From UBA5287 sp041672395 (lineage in GTDB: Bacteria > Bacteroidota > Bacteroidia > Bacteroidales > Dysgonomonadaceae): DNA of 11,816 nucleotides. The notes under the pieces are model-generated. The model saw only the letters and a program-made list of their open reading frames with translations. It made no database searches and had not been told where the DNA came from. The stretch is from assembly GCA_041672395.1 (NCBI GenBank), contig JBAYZS010000065.1, positions 1-11,816 on the forward strand, read 5' to 3'. Below are positions 7,287 to 11,816 of this stretch, piece after piece; positions within the stretch are counted from its first letter, which is position 1, and each line of letters starts with the position of its first letter. The translations under genes and the position numbers were made by a program.

Positions 7287-7757
7287 ATGATTAGCACAAA
7301 AAGAATTCAACTGACAGAAAAAGATATCTTCATGTTGCTGATGCAAAGCAAGTTCATGCCAAAATTATGGATCTACCTTCTATTTATTGTACTCATCCTC
7401 ATCTCTTTTTCTATTTTGCGAGACCTTGTAAACCTTGTCTTGTTAATTTTGGTAATAGCTTCTCCATTGATTTCAATTTTTCAACTCTATTCCGTTTCTC
7501 GTTCACGAAGTAATGCTTTCTTGAAAAACGGTAAGTGCTATGAAATAGACAGCGACAAAATAGTGATAAAATTTGATGACGGGACCGATAGGGTGCTCTA
7601 TAAATCTCGATTTAAGAAAAAACACGAGACCAAAGATCACTACTTGCTCTATCTTTCTGATCAATCGTTTCTGAATATTCCAAAATCTTCTTTTGTAAAA
7701 ATAGAAGATGAGGATTATTTTCTAAATGCTTTTTATTCGAAGATAGGTCTTCAATAA
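7287..7757 (+). CDS. YcxB-like two-helix membrane protein
   Basis: From the ATG at 7287 the protein has 156 residues (MISTKRIQLTEKDIFMLLMQ). Two closely spaced transmembrane segments lie at about 27-43 and 47-69, followed by a basic RSRS patch and a C-terminal soluble beta-rich part. The segment Y119-L-L-Y-L-S-D-Q-S-F-L-N-I-P-K133-S-S-F resembles the family pattern in which a line of hydrophobic residues runs into IPK-x-x-F. The architecture (helical pair, then a PH-like strand domain) is that of YcxB-like proteins (Pfam PF14317), whose function is unknown. An in-frame ATG at 7224 would add 21 residues, but it sits inside the terminator hairpin of the gene upstream and its leader (MLDRKYPFILLHLHQ) has no family look. 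The stop codon is directly adjacent to the stop of the convergent esterase gene. Confidence 0.75.
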   Translation: MISTKRIQLTEKDIFMLLMQSKFMPKLWIYLLFIVLILISFSILRDLVNLVLLILVIASPLISIFQLYSVSRSRSNAFLKNGKCYEIDSDKIVIKFDDGTDRVLYKSRFKKKHETKDHYLLYLSDQSFLNIPKSSFVKIEDEDYFLNAFYSKIGLQ

Positions 7758-8630
7758 CTATTTCACCATCCCTATATCGCGAAGCCAATTCATAGCCCGA
7801 AAAGGCCATTCATTCACCAAATCACCAGTGTTACGAAGTCCATATCCGTGTCCTCCCGATGGATATAGATGCATTGCGGCAGGAACTTTTGCTTCTTTAA
7901 GCGCATAATAATAAAAGATACTGCTATTGAGTAGTCCATTATCATCTTCAGCCTGAACTAAAAAGGTAGGTGGTGTTTTGGCATTTACATTTAACTCTGG
8001 TGATATTGTGAAATCTTTACCATTCAAGTAAGCAGGATAAATAAGCATACAAAAATCGGGTCTCAAACTCACCTTATCTGCCTCATCAACAACCGGATAA
8101 CTACGTTTTTCATATGCAGTACTTCCCATTGCAGCCAAATGAGCTCCGGCCGAAAAACCCATAACACCAATTTTATCTGGGTCGATATTCCATGCTGCCG
8201 CATGTGAACGAGTATATGCTATGGCTCGCTGTAAATCCTGAAGCGGGGCTTCGTGCTTTTCCCTGCCTTCGCGTCGTGGCACTCTATACTTCACCAACAC
8301 ACAGTTAACACCCTGGCTGTTAAACCAGTTACAAATTTCAGTTCCCTCCAGGTTGTACGCAAGAATATGATACCCACCTCCCGGATTAACAATGATTGTA
8401 GCACGAGAATTATTATTGGCGGGTGCAGGGTAAAAAGTTATAGTGGGCTCGCTAACATTACCAATGCGAAGCACCTGACAGCCTGCTACTTTGTTACCAC
8501 CCCACTGATCATTTTGAACCAATTTCACCGTTTCACCGGGTGCTCCGTCAGGAAATAATAATATGGGTTGTTCTTGTGCCATTAAAGTCATGCAAATTAG
8601 GGTTGAGATAAAAAGAAAGTACTTTTTCAT
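7758..8630 (-). CDS. Secreted alpha/beta-hydrolase, carbohydrate acetyl/feruloyl-esterase-like
   Basis: The 290-residue protein has a classical signal peptide (MKKYFLFISTLICMTLMA, cleavage before QE near residue 19). The alpha/beta-hydrolase core shows the oxyanion-hole segment N82-P-G-G-G-Y87, the nucleophile elbow G158-F-S160-A-G, an acidic residue in A227-E-D-D (D229 or D230) and the catalytic histidine H261 in G259-G-H-G. This is the complete Ser-Asp-His triad of the Aes/BD-FAE type (COG0657). In Bacteroidota such secreted enzymes typically remove acetyl or feruloyl groups from plant polysaccharides, or are general carboxylesterases; the real substrate cannot be read from sequence. No glycoside hydrolase or SusC/D genes are nearby, so it is not in an obvious polysaccharide-utilisation locus. 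A good promoter precedes it (8686-8715). It converges on the YcxB-like gene with no bases between the two stop codons. Confidence 0.88.
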   Translation of the reverse strand: MKKYFLFISTLICMTLMAQEQPILLFPDGAPGETVKLVQNDQWGGNKVAGCQVLRIGNVSEPTITFYPAPANNNSRATIIVNPGGGYHILAYNLEGTEICNWFNSQGVNCVLVKYRVPRREGREKHEAPLQDLQRAIAYTRSHAAAWNIDPDKIGVMGFSAGAHLAAMGSTAYEKRSYPVVDEADKVSLRPDFCMLIYPAYLNGKDFTISPELNVNAKTPPTFLVQAEDDNGLLNSSIFYYYALKEAKVPAAMHLYPSGGHGYGLRNTGDLVNEWPFRAMNWLRDIGMVK

Positions 8631-8685
8631 AATGATTTGCTGTCTTATTTTATTTAATATTTATTAATATCATCACTTTAAAACT

Positions 8686-8715
8686 CAAATATATGAAATT
8701 CTTTTGATCCTTCAA
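8686..8715 (-). promoter_or_regulatory. Promoter of the esterase gene (TTG -33 and TATATTTG -7)
   Basis: On the minus strand, TATATTTG (8693-8686) is a perfect -7 element and is preceded by TTG (8715-8713) with a 19-bp spacer, which fits the Bacteroidota two-box promoter. Transcription would begin near 8680, giving a leader of about 50 nt before the ATG at 8630. It is divergent from the rlmN promoter. Confidence 0.7.
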
Positions 8716-8759
8716 TTTGATTATTCAACTTTCAGAAAGATTTATTCGTAAATCCTGAG

Positions 8760-8767
8760 TATCTTTG
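8760..8767 (+). promoter_or_regulatory. -7 promoter element of rlmN (TATCTTTG)
   Basis: TATCTTTG is a perfect TAnnTTTG element 22 bp upstream of the rlmN ATG, identical to the element before the GT117 gene. The expected start of transcription near 8774 leaves a short leader. No strong -33 box is visible. Confidence 0.65.
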
Positions 8768-8789
8768 CGTTCTGAAAACTAAAGAGTAA

Positions 8790-9815
8790 ATGAATCAAAG
8801 ACAATATCTTCTGGGCATGACACTTGCCGAAATCACAGAATCTATTCAGACAATAGGTTTGCCAAAATATACAGCAAAACAGATTGCCGACTGGGTGTAT
8901 GTGAAACGAATTTCATCGATTGATGAAATGACAAATATATCTATCCGTAACCGCGATGTACTGAAAAAACGATTCGAAGTGGGTCGCACTGAACCTTTAA
9001 AGATTCAAACATCGACTGATGGAACACAGAAAACGTTATTCAAAACTGATGGCGAAATGTTTATTGAAGCGGTAAACATTCCTGAAGATGAACGATTAAC
9101 GCTTTGTGTTTCTTCTCAAGTTGGTTGTAAAATGAATTGTGATTTCTGCATGACTGGTAAAATGGGCTTTAAAGCTAATCTCACAGTTAATGAAATTCTC
9201 AATCAGGTTTATTCAGCTCCGGATGCAGCGAATCTTACAAACATAGTGTTCATGGGGATGGGCGAGCCATTGGACAATTACGAAAATGTAATGAAGTCTA
9301 TAGAAATCCTAACAGCGGATTATGCTTTGGCATGGAGTCCCAAACGAATAACACTCTCAACAATTGGGTTGTTACCCAAACTTAAAAGCTTTTTAGATGA
9401 AAGCAAATGTCATCTTGCCGTAAGTTTGCACAGTCCTCTACCCGTTCAACGTCAGACTCTTATGCCAATAGAAAAAACTTATTCTATTGTCGATGTAGTA
9501 AAGTTACTCAAACAATACGACTGGAGTCATCAGCGTAGATTATCGTTTGAATATATCATGTTCCAGGGAGTGAACGATTCAATTGTTTATGCACGTGAAT
9601 TAAATAAACTTATTGGAGGGCTGGATTGCAGAATCAACCTGATCCGTTTTCATGCTATCCCCGGAAGTAAGCTTCGTTCTTCGGACGAAGAAACCATGGT
9701 TAAATTCAGGGAATTCCTTTCAGCAAAAGGTTTCACATGTACCATCAGGACATCTAGAGGTGAGGACATCTCTGCAGCATGCGGCATGTTATCTACAGCC
9801 CAACAAAAAAAATAG
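8790..9815 (+). CDS. rlmN: Dual-specificity 23S rRNA (A2503-C2) / tRNA (A37-C2) methyltransferase, radical SAM
   Basis: RlmN uses radical SAM chemistry to methylate C2 of A2503 in 23S rRNA and of A37 in some tRNAs, which supports decoding accuracy. The 341-residue length is normal. The [4Fe-4S] ligands are C113-x3-C117-x2-C120 (GCKMNCDFC). G156-M-G-E-P160 is the SAM-binding motif. The two mechanistic cysteines are also present: C331 in A-A-C-G-M-L, which carries the methyl intermediate, and C106, seven residues before the cluster as in the E. coli enzyme, which resolves it. The N-terminal part (about 1-95) is the helical accessory domain of the family. The C331 methyl-carrier motif ISAACGML fits RlmN, and the neighbourhood shows no resistance context, so the Cfr resistance variant is unlikely. 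It has its own -7 element and is followed 60 bp later by pdxA. Confidence 0.97.
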   Translation: MNQRQYLLGMTLAEITESIQTIGLPKYTAKQIADWVYVKRISSIDEMTNISIRNRDVLKKRFEVGRTEPLKIQTSTDGTQKTLFKTDGEMFIEAVNIPEDERLTLCVSSQVGCKMNCDFCMTGKMGFKANLTVNEILNQVYSAPDAANLTNIVFMGMGEPLDNYENVMKSIEILTADYALAWSPKRITLSTIGLLPKLKSFLDESKCHLAVSLHSPLPVQRQTLMPIEKTYSIVDVVKLLKQYDWSHQRRLSFEYIMFQGVNDSIVYARELNKLIGGLDCRINLIRFHAIPGSKLRSSDEETMVKFREFLSAKGFTCTIRTSRGEDISAACGMLSTAQQKK

Positions 9816-9835
9816 GATATTTACTGATAAATAGT

Positions 9836-9843
9836 TATATTTG
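9836..9843 (+). promoter_or_regulatory. -7 promoter element of pdxA (TATATTTG)
   Basis: TATATTTG matches TAnnTTTG perfectly in the 60-bp gap between rlmN and pdxA, 32 bp before the pdxA ATG. It suggests that pdxA and the genes behind it can be transcribed independently of rlmN. The -33 box is weak. Confidence 0.55.
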
Positions 9844-9875
9844 TTAATTATAAACGTAATAACAAGAAATATTAC

Positions 9876-10979
9876 ATGGCTCATTTAGTAAAAGTTGGAA
9901 TTACACACGGTGATGTGAATGGCGTTGGATACGAGTTATTGTTGAAAACATTTGATGATAACCGAATGGAAGAATTATGCAGACCCGTAATTTACGGCTC
10001 ATCTTCTGCTGCTTCATTCTATAGAAAGATGCTGAATCTTCAATCACCCGTCTTTCACACAATCAACAATATTGATGAACTCAAAAACAGTCAGGTAAAT
10101 CTGATAAACTGTATTCATGATTCAATTAGGATTGAACCGGGATTTGCATCAGATGATTCGGGTAAAGCAGCTTATACTGCACTTGATGAGGCATGCGGCG
10201 ACCTTAAAAACGGGAAAATAGATGTGTTGGTGACTTTGCCAATCAACAAGGATTCAATACAAAACGAGAACTTTCATTTTCCGGGCCATACTGAATACTT
10301 GCAAGAGACATTTGCTGAAAAAGAATCTGATAAAGCATTGATGATTCTTGCGACAGACAAACTGCGTGTGGCACTAGTAACCACTCACCAGCCCATATCG
10401 GCTGTACCGGCAATGATTACAAAAGATCTGATCATCGAAAAGCTGAAGGCTTTAAATTATTCTCTTAAACGAGATTTCAGAATAGAGAATCCACGAATTG
10501 CTGTGCTGGGACTGAATCCGCATGCCGGAGAAAATGGACTTCTTGGTTCAGAAGAAAAAGAGATTATCGCTCCTGCTGTTGTTGAAGCTCAGGATGCCGG
10601 AATCCTTTGTGCAGGACCGTTTGCCGCTGATGGCTTCTTTGGAAGCGGACGGATCAAAGATTTTGATGCTGTTCTGGCAATGTATCACGATCAAGGACTG
10701 ATTCCTTTTAAAACACTGGCAATGGAAAGCGGCGTTAACTTTACGGCCGGATTGCCAATAGTTCGTACTTCTCCTGATCATGGCACTGCTTATGACATCG
10801 CCGGTAAAGGTGAAGCTTCAGAACAATCGTTTCGTGAAGCCATTTACATGGCTATCGACATCTATAACAACCGGATAGCATATGATGAAGCACGTAAAAA
10901 CCCGCTTCGCAAAATATTCTTCGACCGGGGCAGAGACGATGAGAAACTGGATCTGACAAAAGAAGAATCGGAAGCATAA
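9876..10979 (+). CDS. pdxA: 4-hydroxythreonine-4-phosphate dehydrogenase
   Basis: PdxA oxidises 4-phosphohydroxy-L-threonine with NAD in the DXP-dependent route to pyridoxal 5'-phosphate; the product is condensed with deoxyxylulose phosphate by PdxJ. It is cytoplasmic and metal-dependent. The 367-residue protein shows H138-T139 (FPGHTEY) and the three metal-binding histidines H171 (TTHQP), H216 (GLNPHAGE) and H271 (YHDQG), equivalent to H166, H211 and H266 of E. coli. The N-terminal motif reads G8-I-T-H-G-D-V-N-G-V-G-Y-E where the proteobacterial form is GDPAGIGPE; this variant is usual in Bacteroidota as far as I recall. A charged C-terminal tail (RGRDDEKLDLTKEESEA) extends past the domain. 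The HipA-like gene begins 21 bp after the stop codon, so the two are probably co-transcribed. Confidence 0.95.
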   Translation: MAHLVKVGITHGDVNGVGYELLLKTFDDNRMEELCRPVIYGSSSAASFYRKMLNLQSPVFHTINNIDELKNSQVNLINCIHDSIRIEPGFASDDSGKAAYTALDEACGDLKNGKIDVLVTLPINKDSIQNENFHFPGHTEYLQETFAEKESDKALMILATDKLRVALVTTHQPISAVPAMITKDLIIEKLKALNYSLKRDFRIENPRIAVLGLNPHAGENGLLGSEEKEIIAPAVVEAQDAGILCAGPFAADGFFGSGRIKDFDAVLAMYHDQGLIPFKTLAMESGVNFTAGLPIVRTSPDHGTAYDIAGKGEASEQSFREAIYMAIDIYNNRIAYDEARKNPLRKIFFDRGRDDEKLDLTKEESEA

Positions 10980-11000
10980 TTTATTGATAACAAAACTGTT

Positions 11001-11789
11001 TTGAACTTACGAACTGTTAATGTGACCCGTTACATCCAACCGCTGCGCGAGGGTGGATCATTACCTGCATTGGCTGAAGCTGATGACGGCTTCAAATATG
11101 TGGTTAAGTTCCGGGGTAGCGGACATGGTTCTAAAGCATTAATATCAGAGCTGTTAGGCGGGGTGGTTGCAAGGAAACTCAAACTGAAAATCCCCGAACT
11201 GGTCTTTATTCAATTAGACAAAGCTTTTGGCTTGCGACAGGCAGATGAGGAAATTCAAGACCTGCTGCGTGCAAGCCGGGGACTCAATCTGGGACTGCAT
11301 TTCCTCACCGGAGCATTGCCCTTTGATCCTGTAACTACACAACCTAATGCACAACTTTCATCCAGAATAGTTTGGATGGATTCATTCCTTACCAATGTCG
11401 ACCGTACAGTAAAGAATACCAATATGCTGATGTGGCACAAAGAGTTATGGTTAATCGACCACGGCTCTACGCTTTATTTTCACCACAACCGCACAAATTG
11501 GGAAAATGCATCTGTAAATTTATTTCAATATGTCAAAGAACACGTTCTTTTGCCTTTTACAACTGAAAGTGAATTGGTTTCAGCGGATGAATATGGCAAA
11601 CAAATTCTCACCGATGATGTCTTACGCGAATTAACCAATCTTATTCCCGATGAATGGACGGATTGGAAAGAAGATGATGAAACAGCTGATGATATTCGTG
11701 AAGTATATTTTCAATTCTTGAGTAACAGACTTAAACATAGTGACATATTTTTAAACGAAGCGCTGAATGCAAGAAAAGTACTTATATGA
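11001..11789 (+). CDS. HipA-like kinase-fold protein (HipA_2 type)
   Basis: The 262-residue protein resembles the stand-alone HipA-like kinase family (Pfam PF20613), a shortened relative of the HipA toxin Ser/Thr kinases. Visible elements are a VTRYIQPLREGGSLPAL start, a glycine-rich region with lysine V35-K36-F-R-G-S-G-H-G-S that fits the ATP-binding lysine and loop, E50, a catalytic-loop-like N132-V-D134-R-T-V-K-N139-T-N141, and I152-D153-H-G where kinases carry the metal-binding aspartate. The fold assignment is a family inference; activity is not shown. The start is uncertain: TTG at 11001 gives MNLRTVNVTRYIQ, which matches the family N-terminus better than the in-frame GTG at 11022, and there is no ATG between the pdxA stop codon and the conserved region. 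It lies 21 bp after pdxA, and its last 23 bases overlap the start of a DUF3037 gene, a sign of translational coupling. Confidence 0.82.
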   Translation: MNLRTVNVTRYIQPLREGGSLPALAEADDGFKYVVKFRGSGHGSKALISELLGGVVARKLKLKIPELVFIQLDKAFGLRQADEEIQDLLRASRGLNLGLHFLTGALPFDPVTTQPNAQLSSRIVWMDSFLTNVDRTVKNTNMLMWHKELWLIDHGSTLYFHHNRTNWENASVNLFQYVKEHVLLPFTTESELVSADEYGKQILTDDVLRELTNLIPDEWTDWKEDDETADDIREVYFQFLSNRLKHSDIFLNEALNARKVLI

Positions 11790-11816
11790 ATATGCAGTAA
11801 TCAGAGTGCTTCCACG
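11767..11816 (+). CDS. DUF3037 protein, N-terminal fragment cut by window edge
   Basis: An ATG at 11767 opens a frame shifted relative to the HipA-like gene and runs to the window edge: 16 complete codons, MQEKYLYEYAVIRVLP, followed by CG of the next codon. This closely resembles the usual start of DUF3037 proteins (Pfam PF11236; a YEYAVIRVVPR-type N-terminus). Genes of that family are, as I recall, often found next to HipA-like kinase-fold genes. Function is unknown. The 23-bp overlap with the preceding stop codon (11787-11789) suggests coupled translation. With only 16 residues the call rests on motif and context. Confidence 0.7.
   Translation, partial: MQEKYLYEYAVIRVLP

Noticed and set aside
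8253..8558. 101-residue open frame on the plus strand inside the esterase gene
   Set aside because: It lies wholly within a gene with a complete catalytic triad and signal peptide on the other strand, and it has no recognisable motif.
1..11816. CRISPR arrays, tRNA/rRNA genes, insertion sequences or attachment sites
   Set aside because: No repeat-spacer pattern, cloverleaf, transposase or terminal inverted repeat was recognised, and no mobile-element end was found even next to the catalase remnant.

Overview
The window reads as an ordinary chromosomal stretch of a Bacteroidales-type bacterium (phylum Bacteroidota). It is AT-rich, and several genes are preceded by the Bacteroidota -7 promoter element TAnnTTTG instead of an E. 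coli-type -10 box. Ribosome-binding sites are weak. The nucleoside diphosphate kinase ends in LYANDEY, and the large DUF2723/GT117 membrane protein, the PdxA variant and the DUF2807 protein all look like Bacteroidota family members. I cannot name a genus. I see no insertion sequence, CRISPR array, tRNA, rRNA or phage gene.

Layout. On the minus strand at the left are a secreted M23 peptidase cut by the window edge (1-805) and ndk (858-1319). A 495-bp AT-rich divergent region follows. On the plus strand come a 1156-residue GT117/DUF2723 membrane glycosyltransferase (1815-5285), a strong intrinsic terminator, and a NodB-type polysaccharide deacetylase (5353-5967). Next is a 485-bp stretch with no intact gene, which contains the wreck of a clade-3 catalase gene (6058-6401): a short N-terminal piece joined out of frame to the C-terminal tail. 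After it come a secreted DUF2807 beta-repeat protein (6453-7178), a terminator and a two-helix YcxB-like membrane protein (7287-7757). The YcxB-like gene abuts, stop codon to stop codon, a convergent secreted alpha/beta-hydrolase esterase (7758-8630, minus). A divergent promoter region then leads to rlmN (8790-9815), pdxA (9876-10979), a HipA-like kinase-fold gene (11001-11789) and the first 16 codons of a DUF3037 gene (from 11767), which overlaps the end of the HipA-like gene.

How the genes relate. The left half is mostly cell-envelope work: peptidoglycan hydrolysis, protein or glycan mannosylation and polysaccharide deacetylation. The right half is housekeeping (23S rRNA/tRNA methylation and pyridoxal phosphate synthesis), followed by an accessory two-gene HipA-like/DUF3037 unit that appears to be transcribed from the pdxA side. 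Most of the window is conventional. The two items most worth a second look are the internally deleted catalase remnant and the overlapping HipA-like/DUF3037 pair, which is the only candidate here for a poorly described system.
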